DNA from: Pigoraptor vietnamica
Lineage: Eukaryota > Opisthokonta > Filasterea
Reading direction: 5' to 3'
Length of the DNA stretch: 64,000 nucleotides
NCBI GenBank assembly: GCA_943704525.1
Contig: CALSCQ010000747.1
Coordinates: 33,220 to 97,219, forward strand
In this document: piece by piece, positions 44,309 through 55,402 of the stretch
How positions within the stretch are numbered: the stretch's first letter is position 1
Layout: every line of letters begins with the position of its first letter
Made by a program: the position numbers and the translations under genes
Notes under the pieces: generated by a model
Told to the model about the DNA's origin: nothing
Database searches by the model: none
Seen by the model: the letters and a program-made list of their open reading frames with translations, nothing else

Positions 44309-46311
44309 TTAGACGGCATGGCTCACCAGGCACGAGTCGGGGCTGCCCGCACCCCGGATGTAGCGGGGCAGCGGGCCGTGCGCGGACACGGGCACCAGGT
44401 AGCAGTCAACCAGCCGGGGCAGGAACGGACCCACGACGGCGCAGCGGCCGCGCGTGTCAAAGTACGAGTGCATCGCAGCGCAGTGCGTGGCGTCGGCGTC
44501 GCTCTCGGGGTCCAGCCGCGCCACAAACAGCTCCTTGGATTGGGAGTACGCCAGCCGCCCGAGATACTCCTCAATGGCCGTGTGCGTGATGCGGCCGTTG
44601 ACGGTGATCTTGGCCGGTAGCAGCTCCGACAGGCCCTCGCCCGACCCGACCACGGGGTGCGCCGACACCGTAAACTCGGCCAAATTCGTCATCACCACGG
44701 CGCCGCGCCAAACGCGTGTCAGAATATCGGGCAACGCGCCCTCCATCCCCCCCTCTGCGCCCTCCGCAGCCGCCGTCGGCGACGCCAGGCGTGCGCGGTC
44801 CGACCCCGACCGCGGCCGCGTCTGGCTCACGCGCCGGCTGGTCACGCTGTTGAGCGACTTTGCGGCCTTCTCGGACCTCTCGTGGCTCACAGGCTGCATG
44901 GCCGCCGCCGCCATTGCGCTGGCGCCATCGGAAAGCGAAAGAACGTCCCTGTCACGCGCAGAAGACTCGAGAGACTCGCGACGCTCGAGGGGCGGGCCGT
45001 CGCGCGGCGCCATGGGTACCGTCCCGGGCGACACGTGACCGTGCGATGCCGTGTGCGGGACACTCGCCCCCGCGTCTGCCGAGGGCACGGCAATGGACGA
45101 GAACGGGCGCGCCTCGTCCGACGCCGGCACCACGGGGTCGATGACGTGCGACTCTGCGATGGCCTCGTACTGCACGGAGTTGCCGGCGTCCACCACCATA
45201 TCCCCTTTGTGCGTCTTGAGCAGGATCTTCGCGGGCGCGTCCTCCACGACCTCCGCCGACCGCTGCTTCTCCCGCTCGCGCCACTTGGCCAGCTCCACGG
45301 GTGCCATCTCCTCCGAGCTCATGTGCGCGAGACGTTCCGCCGATATCTCGCCAGACACTATGGCGCGGTAGAGCGGATTTCGGTGGTCTTTTACGTTAAA
45401 CAGAATGCTGCGAAATTTGGCCTTGTAGCGGTCGCCGCTTGTTCGCCCACACGCCTCAAACACGCACCGCTCAATTTCCGCGACCACGCTCTCGACATCC
45501 TCGTGACCCTGCGCTTCATCGTCGTGCTGCAGGCGCGCGTTGAGGGCGTCGAGCAGGTTGCGGTACACGGTCGACCGCACCGAGCTGCCCATCACCCCCG
45601 CGTCCACCGAGGCGCGCCGCTCGTGTTTTTCTTCGCTTGCATCGCGCGACGGGCCGCCGTTCTCCGGCGGCGGCGCAGCGTCGTGTGCGGCGGCGAGCAT
45701 TCCTCCTCCCAGCAGCGCCTGCGTGGCCAGTGCCATTACACAGTCCTCGCAGCGGTCGATACCGGGCGGCGTCGGCTTGCCGCAGCCGGGCGTCGCGCAC
45801 ACGTTTCCGACAGGTACGACCGTGGCAGGCGCGGCAACAGAACCCGCAGTCTCTGCTTTCGGCTGCGGACAGGGCGATCAGCGTGTCAAGACGTAGCCCA
45901 CATGCATCCCGCCGAGGGCACCACACCCACCGGCGCAGCGCGCTTGCGTTCTTTTTCGGGAGTCTCAGCTGCGGTTGACGACGCGCGCCGTGCGGGCGAC
46001 TTCGTGGGCGGTTTGGGTGCTGGTTCACTGGCAGGCGAGGGCTCGGCTGCTGCACGTGATTTAGTCGACCCTTTCCGCGCGCTGGGCTCCCGTGTGTCAG
46101 GCGCGCTTTCGTCCTTGTCGCAGTTTGGGCACGTGTATGTTTTGAGCGCCTTTGCTTCTGCCTTCGAGAGATCAACGCACTTTGCGTGGTACCATCCGTT
46201 GCAGTGGTCGCACGAAATCATGAACGAGCCGTCGTCGGGGCCGCGGCAGATGCAGTAAACGGCCTCGTCCGCACTCGAACTGCCCTCGTCCTCGCTCCCA
46301 TCGCTCGACAT
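44309..46311 (-). CDS. PHD finger-TFIIS central domain-SPOC protein (Bye1/DIDO/PHF3 family)
   Basis: Two exons. Exon 1 from ATG 46311 (MSSDGSEDEGSSSADEAVYC) holds a PHD finger: CICRGPDDGSFMISCDHCNG, WYHAKCVDLSKAEAKALKTY, TCPNC. The intron has donor GTGGGTGTGG and acceptor CCGCAG. Exon 2 holds a Cys cluster (CATPGCGKPTPPGIDRCEDC), a TFIIS-like central domain (VYRNLLDALNARLQHDD, CGRTSGDRYKAKFRSILFNV, DHRNPLYRAIVSGEISAERL) and a SPOC domain (ILTRVWRGAVVMTNLAEFTV, HTAIEEYLGRLAYSQSKELF, GRCAVVGPFLPRLVDCYLVP). Bye1 binds H3K4me3 and elongating RNA polymerase II; SPOC domains read phosphorylated CTD. The same role is inferred. Same order as yeast Bye1. Confidence 0.9.
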
Positions 46312-46774
46312 TTGCGTGGACTGCGCCGGCCAAGCCCTTGAGACGGGAAGGGCCGAAAATGAAGGCGAACACGCGGGGAATGCGCACGCAAGCGCGCCGG
46401 TGACGTCAGGTGTTGTCTTGGTACAAGGATACGGCGCGCCAGAGACAGAAGTCACTGGGAGGGAGCACAGCACCGTACAGCACGCATGCACACGCACGCA
46501 CACGCACACGCACACGCACACGCACACGCAGCCAACCGCTTAATGAAAGGGCGGCGATTGCTCTTGCGACAACCTGCGCTTTCGATCGCACATGCTCAGC
46601 ACATGCGAGATCTCGGCAGATAATTTGCCGCCAAACGGCATTCAAAGCGATCTGTGGCGGTGTTTTCTTCAGCCGCAGAGAGTTCGTTAACAGCGCCGGC
46701 GCGTGCCATTCCGTGTTTGCGCATCCCGCACGCGCATGGGGTGACGCGGGGCTTGGCCTGCAGCCGCGACGGAG
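46312..46774. promoter_or_regulatory. Divergent 5' region PHD-SPOC / coiled-coil gene, with TGACGTCA and an ACGC repeat
   Basis: 463 bp. TGACGTCA at 46401-46408. A CACACG/CACGCA microsatellite occupies about 46482-46532. No gene seen. Confidence 0.55.
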
Positions 46775-49700
46775 ATGCCCTACGGCTCCAAATACTGCTT
46801 TGCGTGCCGCACGTGGGAGGAGTGGGACCGTATACGGGACGAGCGGCGTCGCGCCGCGGGGACGAAGGCGCCGTCGAACGCACCCGCCCACGGCTTTGTC
46901 TTTGCGGAAAATGAGAATGCCGATGCAGCCGCCGAGCGCGAGGCACAAGTGCGTGCGCAGAGGGAGCGCGACGCACAGCCGCCCGTGCGTGGAACGCCAC
47001 GCGATTACCTCGAGCTCAAGCAGCACATCGAGTCCCTGCAGCACAGCCACGCCGCGGTGGAGTCGACCCTGCGCGCCATCCAGAAGCGACAGCGGGCGGA
47101 GGATGTGAATGGCGCGGACGTGGAGCGGCTCGCCGGCGTTCTCCTCGAGCAGGCGGATGCGCTGGACGCCGTGCGCGTGCAGCTGGCGGGGCTCGAAGAG
47201 CTGCGCCGCGATCTGGCGAGAGTCGGCATTCGCACCTTCGACAGAAAAGACCCCACTGATTCGTCGCAGCAGACACACCCGTCGACGAGGCCCGCGGACG
47301 TTCCCGGTGATGGCGAGATGCGGCGTGCGCTGGAGCGCCTGCGAGAGGACGCGAAGCAGTCGCGGACGATGTGCCGCGGCCTGCAGCTGGAGATGGACCG
47401 ACTGTCGGCAGACCTGTCCGCCGCGGTGAAGGCGCGCACGCAGCTGGAAGCGCGGCTGGTGGATGCCCAGGCTGCCATCGACGCACAGCGCGAGAAGAGG
47501 GCGCGCCTGGAGCGGCGCCTGGAGGCTGCGCGCGGTGAAATTGTAGCCGAGCGCACGACGGCGGAGGAGTCGGCGCGGTGCGTCGATGTGCTCGAGCACC
47601 GCATGCGTGCGCTTGAGAGCGACCTTGCCGATGCGAAGGCGGCCGTGTCGCGCGCCGAGACAGAGCGCGACAGGGCGCGGGAGGAACGCGAGCGCGCGGT
47701 CGCAGAGTGCCAACGCGCCGTCGACGAGCGCGACCGCATGAAGTCGGAGCGCGCGGCCGTGGACGCGTCGCGCGGTGCGGCGGAGGCGGAGCGCGCTAGG
47801 ATGGACAGTCTGCTTGCGCGCGCGCGCGAAGAAGCCGACCGCGCGATGTCCGAGGAGCACGAGGCGGTGCTGCGGGCCGATCGCCTCGCTGCAGAGCTGA
47901 AGGAAGCCCGCGCGGAGGCGAGCGACTTGAAAGAGCAGCTTTCGCACGCGCGCGCGGAGGCGGAACGCGCCCTTGCGGACCGCGCGGCGGCCATGCAGGG
48001 GAAGGCGTCGCTGCTGGACGAAATGGACGCCGCGATGGGCGAAATGACGTCGATGCGCGAGGCCGTCGAGCAGCAGAACACGCAGCTCAGGGGCGACCTG
48101 GAGAGGACCCGCGCGCGCCTTGCAGCGGTCGAGGACGAGCTGGCGGCTGAGCGAGAACGCACAACTCGGGCGGAGGGAGCGGCGGGCGCGGCGGACGAGC
48201 GGCTAGCCACACTGGAGCGCAGCGCGGCCGCGAGCGAAGGGTCGACCAACGCCAAGCTGCAGGAGGCGCGCACGGAAAATGCGCTGCTGCGACGACGAAT
48301 GGAGGCGCTCGAGCGCCGCGTGGGGGACCTGGAGCCCTTTGAGGCGCGGTGTGCCGAGTTGCGCGCCGAGTGCGCGTCGCTGCGCGTGCATGCGGAGGCG
48401 GCCGCCCAGTACAAGGAGGAGCTGCGCCAGCGCCACACCGAGCTGCAGGAGCTGGCGGCGCGCCACGAGAAGGCCGAGAGCAGCCTCCGGGCGGCTGTAT
48501 CGAACGTCGCGCGCGCGTCTGAAGAGATCAGCGCCCTAAAGGCGATGAAAACCGAGTTGTCGCGGGAACGCAACTCACTCCGCACAAGGCTGCGATCACT
48601 GCAGGAGTCGTCCGACGGGCTCTCGCAGCACCGTGCGCAGCTGGAGGCCGCCGCGGAACAGCTGCGCCGCGAACTGACCGACAGAGACGCGCGCCTGGCG
48701 GACGCGGAGAGGGCGCGCGCTCGACTCGAGGACCAGCGGGGTCTTTTTGAGCGGGAAATTGCGGACCACGTGCGGCGAACTGAGTCGCTGCAGCTGGCCC
48801 TGGACGCCGCCGCCAAGCAGCGCGCGGGGCTGGAGGAGACGATCAGCGCGATGCGGGAGGCCCTGTCGAAGCTCAAGGACTCGCACAACGCGGCCGCGCG
48901 GTACGAGGCGCTGCAGGAGGAGATGGCGGCGAGCAGGGGTCGCATGGAGGAAGAGATGGCGCGGCTGCGGCGCAAGTCCGAGGAAGGCGCCCAGGCCGCG
49001 CGCGAGGCCGACAAGCTCCGGGAGTGCCTGGATGCCGCGCGTGCCAAGAAGAAGGCGCTGAAGGGCGCGCTCGAGCAGTGTCGGGAGGACGCGTCCGCGG
49101 CGAAGGCAGCGGCTCTGCGGGCCGAGGCCGCCCATCGCCAAGTGGAGGGCGAGCTTGCAGATGCGCGCGCACGGCTGTCGGCGAGCGCCCATTTCCCGGC
49201 GGAAGTGAGCCGACTCGAATCGCAGCTGCGGCATGCAGAGGAGGGGCGACGCGCGGCGGACGAGGGCCGGCGGGCCGCGGACGAGGCGCTGGGCCGCAGT
49301 GAACGAATGGCGGCGGCGCTGCGAGAGGAGCTGGAGGGTGCGCGGACGGCGCGCGATGGGGCGCTGGCGACTGCGCGGCGAACCGAGGCAGAGCTCAGCC
49401 AGCTCAAGGTGGAGCTGTCCTCGGCGCTCTCGGAACTGCGCCGCCACCAAGCGACGGTCGGGGAGACAGAGGGCCGGCTGAAGATTGCGGAGGCAGAGCG
49501 CACTGCCCTGCGTAATCAGCTGAGCGACGCGCAGGCGCAGAGTGCGACGGCTTCGATGGCCTCTGTTGCCAGGGAAGCATCCACTGCCATTGCTCGCGCC
49601 GCGGAAGAGAGCACACGCCAGGCGCGGGCAGCGGCGGTGGCTGCAGCAGCGGCGCGTAGGAAGGGCGAGCGCGCTGCACTTCGCCGCGAGGAGTCTGCGG

Positions 49701-52096
49701 TTGAGGACGTGCTTGCCATGGGAACGCAAAACCCGTCGCCCGATGATTCTGGAAGCGGCGAATCCGTTGGTGACGGCGCGCACTCCCGGCGTCTGTTGCG
49801 CAAGCTGAAGCGGCGGCTGGCGGAGGCGCAAGAGGCCATCCGCGTCCTCACCGCGGAGAACGAGCGGCTGCGGGCACTGGCATCGGAAATGCGCGCTGCC
49901 ATTTCGGACGCCGACCGGGAGCGCGAGGACCGCAGCGTCCTTCAGGCGCTTCGAGCGCGAATCGGAGAGCTCGACCGCGAGCTGGCAACGGCAAGCGAGG
50001 AGCGCGCGCGACTGGCCGGGCAGCTGCGTGGGGAGAAGGACCGCCGCCGCGATCTCCAGCGAGAACTTGCGTCCGCCATCGACGCCGCCGAGCGACACCG
50101 CGCCGCGGCGGCACAGTTTGAAGGACAGATGGGCGTCCTGGCTGCGGACCACACCGAGGTGCAGCGCGCCCTGGTCGCGTGCGAGGCGGAAGTGGCGCGC
50201 CTTCACGACGAGTGCGCGCGGGAGCGCACCCGTGCTGTCGAGTCGGAGCGTCACCTTGCAGAATGTCGCCGCGAGGTCGAATCGTCGCACACCGCGCGTG
50301 CTGCGGCCGAGGCTGACGCGCAGGCGCAGGCGGCGAAGGCGGGGCGCAAGATGGAGCGGCTGCGGGACGCGCTCGCCCAGAAGGAGCGCGAGGCGTCGTC
50401 GCTGCAGGCCGACGTGGCCGCCTGCCGGGCGCGCGAGGGCCAACTGGCGGACGAGCTTGCGGCGGAGCGGCGGGCGGCCGCAGCGCGCCAGTCCGAGGGC
50501 GACGAACGCGAGCGGCAATTGCGCGCCACTGCGGACGACATTGTGCGCGCTGCTGAGCGCGTGCGCGGGGACGTTGAGGCCGAGCTCCGCCGGGCGCAGA
50601 CGGACTGGGAGCGGGAACGCGCTGTCCTGCAGGCGCGCATCGCCGACGGCGAGCGTGCGCGCGCGCGTTTGAAAGAGGAGCTCGATGCCGCCGAGGTACG
50701 GTGCGCCGCCGGGCTGCAGCGCGCCGCAGAGCTCGAGCGGGAGGCGGCGGCGGCCAAAGCGTCCTCGGCGGAGCGCGAGGCCATGCGCGCCGAGATGGAA
50801 GCGCGGCTGCGGCGGGCAGACGAGGTGCGCGTGGAGGTGTCTTCGCGCGTGGGAGACGCCGAATCGCAGCGGTTCCAGGCGGAGGCGCGCGCCGCCGAGG
50901 CAAAGGTGCGCCTTGCGGAGCTCGAGACTGTGGTTGCCGCGCAGCAGAGGGCCGAGTCCGCCCTCCATGCGGAGGTGGCGGACTTGCGCGCAAAGCTGCG
51001 TGCTGCGGAGGACGCGGCGGCGAACCTCGAGAGCTGCCTGCGAGACGCCGAGGCGCACGCGCTGTCGCAATCGGAGGCACTCCGCGCCGAGAATGCGTCG
51101 CTTCGCTCGGCGGTGGAGCAGAGCGCCGAGTCTGTTCGCCGAACGCACGCCTCGTTCGAGGAGGCGCGCGTCCGCTCCGAGGCCGAATGGGCATCCGAGA
51201 AGGCGCGCTGGAGTGCACTTCTCGACGACGCGCGTCGACGGGGCGCGGAGGCGGTCGATAGCGCGCGCGCGGATGCCGAGGCCGCGCGTGCGTCGTTGCA
51301 GGCGACCGTGTCGCGGCTTGAACGCGCGCTGCACGTCGAGCGCACGGTGGCGCAGCAGCACGTGGAGAAGGCCAAGCTGCTCGAGGCGACCTACGCGGAG
51401 AAATTTGCTCAGCTGTCGCGCGAAGTGGCCATCGTGAAGGCGGAGCGGGCGGAGGCCGTGCGTCGCCTCCGCGTCGAAGTGGGTGGCACGCCCTCCGCCG
51501 ACGTGCGCCTCGACGCGAGCGTGCGGCACGACTCGCTGGTAGCCCACCGCGTGCGTGAATCGGATGCCCTTTCGCGTCGCATTGCGGCGGCTCTCGGCGA
51601 ATCGGAGGACCCGCTTGACGCGAAAGAGAACGTGCTGCCGGCGTCCGCCATGGACGACACGGGCGCTGGCAACGGCGGTGGGGAGGACTACCTGAACAGG
51701 GTCAAGGCCTCGCTTGCAGGAGCTCTTGGCGTGCCCGGCCGCGCACCCGCCGCCGCTGACGAGAGCATGCCGCATCCCCACCCGCGGCCGGAGCCGGCTC
51801 GACCTTTGGCCCGTCCGCTCGGAACGCTCCAACGACAGGCGTCGTTGGCTGCGGGCTCCGACGGCAGCGCAACGGCGCTCGATCGCCTGGTGGCCGAGTG
51901 TGCACGCGAGTTGTCGGCTGCGCGGGGACTTGCCGTTGAGCCACGGCGGGTGGGAGATGGACTCTACGCTGTCCAGACGGGCGGGGGCGTGCGTCGGTTC
52001 CGCGCCGTGACTGCAGGCGGGCGACTTCTTGCGAAGGTCGGCGCAGGGTATGAGCCGCTGCGCGACCACCTCGCCAAGCTGGCGACGGCGCGATAG
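46775..52096 (+). CDS. Giant intronless coiled-coil protein (1773 residues) with a possible C-terminal GAR-like domain
   Basis: One uninterrupted frame from ATG 46775 to TAG 52096. The N-terminal segment has a small Cys pair (YCFACRTWEEWDRIRDERRR). From roughly residue 60 to 1560 the sequence is Ala/Arg/Glu-rich heptad coiled coil with no globular break except a Ser/Gly/Asp hinge near residue 980 (NPSPDDSGSGESVGDGAHSR). Then a disordered Pro/Ser/His region (HPHPRPEPARPLARPLGTLQ) and a compact end: VGDGLYAVQTGG, RRFRAVTAGGRLLAKVGAGY, EPLRDHLAKL. This end resembles the GAS2-related (GAR) microtubule-binding fold (V..G.Y... R.. V.VGGGW..L..FL). It has no motor or actin domain. A cytoskeletal scaffold or rootlet-like role is inferred only. 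Confidence 0.85.
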   Translation: MPYGSKYCFACRTWEEWDRIRDERRRAAGTKAPSNAPAHGFVFAENENADAAAEREAQVRAQRERDAQPPVRGTPRDYLELKQHIESLQHSHAAVESTLRAIQKRQRAEDVNGADVERLAGVLLEQADALDAVRVQLAGLEELRRDLARVGIRTFDRKDPTDSSQQTHPSTRPADVPGDGEMRRALERLREDAKQSRTMCRGLQLEMDRLSADLSAAVKARTQLEARLVDAQAAIDAQREKRARLERRLEAARGEIVAERTTAEESARCVDVLEHRMRALESDLADAKAAVSRAETERDRAREERERAVAECQRAVDERDRMKSERAAVDASRGAAEAERARMDSLLARAREEADRAMSEEHEAVLRADRLAAELKEARAEASDLKEQLSHARAEAERALADRAAAMQGKASLLDEMDAAMGEMTSMREAVEQQNTQLRGDLERTRARLAAVEDELAAERERTTRAEGAAGAADERLATLERSAAASEGSTNAKLQEARTENALLRRRMEALERRVGDLEPFEARCAELRAECASLRVHAEAAAQYKEELRQRHTELQELAARHEKAESSLRAAVSNVARASEEISALKAMKTELSRERNSLRTRLRSLQESSDGLSQHRAQLEAAAEQLRRELTDRDARLADAERARARLEDQRGLFEREIADHVRRTESLQLALDAAAKQRAGLEETISAMREALSKLKDSHNAAARYEALQEEMAASRGRMEEEMARLRRKSEEGAQAAREADKLRECLDAARAKKKALKGALEQCREDASAAKAAALRAEAAHRQVEGELADARARLSASAHFPAEVSRLESQLRHAEEGRRAADEGRRAADEALGRSERMAAALREELEGARTARDGALATARRTEAELSQLKVELSSALSELRRHQATVGETEGRLKIAEAERTALRNQLSDAQAQSATASMASVAREASTAIARAAEESTRQARAAAVAAAAARRKGERAALRREESAVEDVLAMGTQNPSPDDSGSGESVGDGAHSRRLLRKLKRRLAEAQEAIRVLTAENERLRALASEMRAAISDADREREDRSVLQALRARIGELDRELATASEERARLAGQLRGEKDRRRDLQRELASAIDAAERHRAAAAQFEGQMGVLAADHTEVQRALVACEAEVARLHDECARERTRAVESERHLAECRREVESSHTARAAAEADAQAQAAKAGRKMERLRDALAQKEREASSLQADVAACRAREGQLADELAAERRAAAARQSEGDERERQLRATADDIVRAAERVRGDVEAELRRAQTDWERERAVLQARIADGERARARLKEELDAAEVRCAAGLQRAAELEREAAAAKASSAEREAMRAEMEARLRRADEVRVEVSSRVGDAESQRFQAEARAAEAKVRLAELETVVAAQQRAESALHAEVADLRAKLRAAEDAAANLESCLRDAEAHALSQSEALRAENASLRSAVEQSAESVRRTHASFEEARVRSEAEWASEKARWSALLDDARRRGAEAVDSARADAEAARASLQATVSRLERALHVERTVAQQHVEKAKLLEATYAEKFAQLSREVAIVKAERAEAVRRLRVEVGGTPSADVRLDASVRHDSLVAHRVRESDALSRRIAAALGESEDPLDAKENVLPASAMDDTGAGNGGGEDYLNRVKASLAGALGVPGRAPAAADESMPHPHPRPEPARPLARPLGTLQRQASLAAGSDGSATALDRLVAECARELSAARGLAVEPRRVGDGLYAVQTGGGVRRFRAVTAGGRLLAKVGAGYEPLRDHLAKLATAR

Positions 52097-53149
52097 CTTC
52101 GCGTGAACCGGCGGAGTGAGGAGGGTGTCCTATCGCTCACTTCAGTGACTACATCGGCAATCGAGCCGTGCGAATTGCCGTGGAGGAAGCATCACATCGC
52201 AGGACGCTGCGCCGACATCGACTTGTCGTTGCTCAAAGTGCGACAGTGTCAGAGCCCGCTACTATTTATCGGAAGGCGCGATGACCCTCACGATGGCATC
52301 ACCCGTCGCTCTAAGGTTGCAATGTATAAATATGTATGGGTCACGCTCGCGTCACTCTTGTGCCTCCTTCTGTGAGCATTCTGAACCGACATCGACCATT
52401 CAGCCTGCGCCAATTTCATTGGACAACTTTGACAGCCTCTGTTTGCATTAGGCCAAGGAAGACGCGGCAGTTCGCACACAAAAAGACGGGAAGACGCAGC
52501 ACAACACGACAAGCTGCAGCACTTTTATGGCACTCTCACACTGTCGAAGACACGCAGTTTGGGTGTGCGCGTGGCAAACGAGGTGCGCATTTATTTCCCC
52601 GCCTGCCATTTCGTACCCCTTTCCGCGAACGAGACAGCTTACCATTAAACGGCGACGCGCACAACCATCATGAGACATGGGCCGAGTGCGATGTGCTCAT
52701 ACGCTGCGAAATGGATTATCAGAAACAGTGAGCGGCAGAACGGGAGCGATGTGCGCGGGCTATTGGCGCGAGCGACAGTAAAAATGCGCGTCACTCGCGC
52801 AAGCAAACCCGACAAACAGTGCTCTAGCACGCTGCGTAAGCCACGACGCCACTGCGCACACACCCGCGCCCGTGTCGGCAGGCGAGGGGTGTGCGGGCGG
52901 CGCGGCTGAATCAGCATGCACGCAAGGAGGCAACGAGAGAGAGCGTGTGAAGACGCACGTGAAACTGACCTGCAGAAGGGCTGTGGGAGAAATAGCGCCA
53001 GATAGATTTCAGAAAGAGGGGTGAGAGGAAAACGCACGTGGCTGCACCGCGACTGATGACGTCACGCGCGTCGCCTGTTTCAAAACTGAGAGCCGCACAG
53101 TCCACTTGCTCGCCCACAACAGCAGCCCTTGGAGAGGGCTCTGCGCAGA
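52097..53149. other. Longest gene-free stretch (about 1.05 kb), with the LARP7 promoter at its end
   Basis: No supported coding region. It is less GC-rich than its flanks, with a TATA-like GTATAAATATG at 52322. Near the LARP7 start it holds CACGTG at 52956-52961 and 53035-53040 and a perfect TGACGTCA at 53057-53064. No tRNA A/B box or other RNA gene was recognised, but a non-coding RNA cannot be excluded. Confidence 0.5.
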
Positions 53150-55152
53150 ATGGACTCTACGGCAAGCACGGCCGAGCGCATTCGCAACCAGGTGTGGGAG
53201 GGTTCTGCTGTCTTATTCTCCAACGCGCCTGTGTTTGGCCAAGTCCGCTTCTGCCGGTCCCTTGACGCCAAGTGGCGCGCAGGTCGAGTTCTACTTCAGC
53301 GACTCGAACCTCCTCAAGGACCGCTTCATGCGACAGAGGCTTGAGGCAGACCCGGACGGCTGTACGTGATGCGTCTGCGATGGCCCCTGCGTCGGCCACA
53401 CTGCTGAGCACTGCCTCTCGTGACGCAGACATTGACGTGGCCGTGTTGTTGTCATTCAACCGCCTCGCCGCGCTGAGCTCCGATGCGGCCGCCGTCGCAT
53501 CTGCCCTCAGCACGTCCGCTGCGCTTGAGGTGCGCCAATGCCACTGCGGGCGCGTGTGGTTGTTATGAAGTGCTCGGAAGTGGTTGTTGGGTCACTTGAA
53601 CGGCGTCTGTTTCTCACACGACTTGCAGCTAACGGGCGATGGCACGCGTGTGCGTCGGCGCGCGCCCTTGCCGGAGCACGTCAACGTGGACGACCGCACG
53701 ATATACATTGTGAGTCTCAGGCGAGGGAGATGCCGCCCGTGCAACTTTTAACAGCGATGCGCTGCGCAGGAGTCGCTCCCCACGGACGCCGACCACGACA
53801 GCCTCCGCCGCCACTTTGAGCGCTTTGGCCGCGTCGAGTACGTCAGCATTCCGCGCTTCAAGCACAACCGACAGCCCAAGGGTAGGTGTGTGACAGTGCA
53901 TCTGTGTTCTGACGCTCTGATGTGGACTTGGTCCCTTTCGCAGGCTTTGCCTTCGTGGAGTTTGGCACGCCAGAGGAGTCTCAGCGCGCGCTAGCGGACC
54001 TCTCAACTCCATCGCCAGACGCTACCACATCGATGCGCGGGATGTCAAAGTACGTGTGTGCGCAGCGGCGTACACGGCGCTTGCGTGTTGTGTGTGTCGT
54101 CCTGCATTTCCTAGTGCAGTGGCTCAGTGCTCGTATTTGCGCATCGCCGCAGGATCGAGTGGTTGCGGCTGAAGGCGGAGTACAAGCAGCTCCAGCGCGA
54201 GTCGGCCGCACGTGCCAAAGACGCCGCCGCCCACCGCGAAAAGGGACCCCCCGTCCCCTCGGAGCGCATCGATGGCGTCATCGCAGAGTTCCGCCACGTG
54301 CGCGGGGATGCGTCCAAGGCTGAACTGAAGGTACGCCGTTTCGCTGTCGGGGCATACACTCCTGCAGCTGCCGGCATGTGCCCTTGTCGCCATAGTCTCA
54401 CGACCCTGTGATCCAGGCTCTCTTCGAACGGCATGCGCCCGTCGCCTTCGTCGACCACCGGCCTGGCCAGACCATGGTGCGTGGGGGCGGCTGTGACTGT
54501 TCTCTGAGCTCAGCCTCTGAGCTCACGCGCACGCGTTTGCTTCGCAGGGCTTTGTGCGGTTTGTGACGCCCGCGGGTGCGTCGCTCGCGTGCGCCCAGTT
54601 TGACGGGTGTGCTGAGCCCGGCGCTCAAGAGTCGCCCGACAAGGGCATCACCCTCACGCTTCTCGAAGGTTGGCTCGCTGCGTGCGTGGAGCATCGCCAT
54701 CGCGTTCGAGTCCTGGCTGTGTCGCTGTGCAAATGTCGCTTGAGAGGGTTCTGAATATCGTCTCCCATGCTGCAGGTGAGCTCGAGAGGCAGTATTGGGA
54801 GCGCGTGGCCGACTACAAGGCAGCCCGCAAGGAGAAGACGCGGCGACAGAGGGACAAGCGCGCGGGTGGGGCAACTGCGCACCCGCCCGCGCGTGTGCCC
54901 GAGTGTGCCGAGAACGCTCCTCTGAAAGGCGCTGCGGATCAGCGGCCCAAGCAGCAAAAGAAAAAGGAGTCGCGCGCGAATGCTCCGCGAAAGGAGTCCA
55001 CAACTGCCGCGCAGTCCCACGTGCGCACGCACATGCGCTTCGACGACAGCGAGGACGACAATACACCCGCCCTCAACGAAAGCAAGCGTCCGCGAGAGGA
55101 TGAGGCGGATCCCGCGGACCGCGCAAAGCGACAAAGGGTGGACGAACAATGA
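53150..55152 (+). CDS. LARP7: LARP7-type La-related protein (La motif, RRM1, C-terminal xRRM)
   Basis: Binds the 3' uridine end of U6/7SK-type RNA polymerase III transcripts. La motif: VEFYFSDSNLLKDRFMRQ, DIDVAVLLSFNRLAALSS, then LTGDGTRVRRRAPLPEH. RRM1: TIYI then ESLPTDADHDSLRRHFERFG and GFAFVEFGTPEESQRAL. The stretch KIEWLRLKAEYKQLQRES matches the LARP7 linker (animal SEWMDLKKEYLALQKAS). xRRM: ALFERHAPVAFVDHRPGQTM, GFVRFVTPAGASLACAQFDG, ELERQYWERVADYKAARKEK. Near the end HMRFDDSED resembles HIRFSE of animals. Exon 1 53150-53191. At least nine exons; stop TGA 55152. Genuine La and other LARPs lack this linker and the xRRM C-terminus in this form. Confidence 0.9.
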
Positions 55153-55402
55153 AACGGCGGTGTCGTGACGCAGCGTGAAAATGTGGCCACATAGGCAGAG
55201 CGGTCACGTGCTATGCCACCCATAGAGCCCACCCAAACTGCAACAAGGAACAATTCCGCAGACAAATTCATTCGACCATTCAGTTTCCGCTCGCTCCGAC
55301 CTCAGATGCTGCGCAAGGGGCACGTCAGCCGCTGCGCACACGGCTCAAACACACACCGCCCGAAGAAAAGCGGCCACTTCGGACACAACGACTGCCCAGA
55401 CA

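Noticed and set aside
48596-52069. Antisense open frame of 1157 residues opposite the coiled-coil gene (also 47005-49503, 832 aa, and 49848-51218)
   Set aside because: GC-rich codons for Ala, Arg and Glu leave few stops on the other strand. The antisense products are Arg/Ser/Leu-biased with no domain, and the plus frame is a coherent heptad coiled coil.
46775-52096. Myosin heavy chain or kinesin
   Set aside because: Coiled coil alone resembles myosin tails, but there is no P-loop or motor domain at either end.
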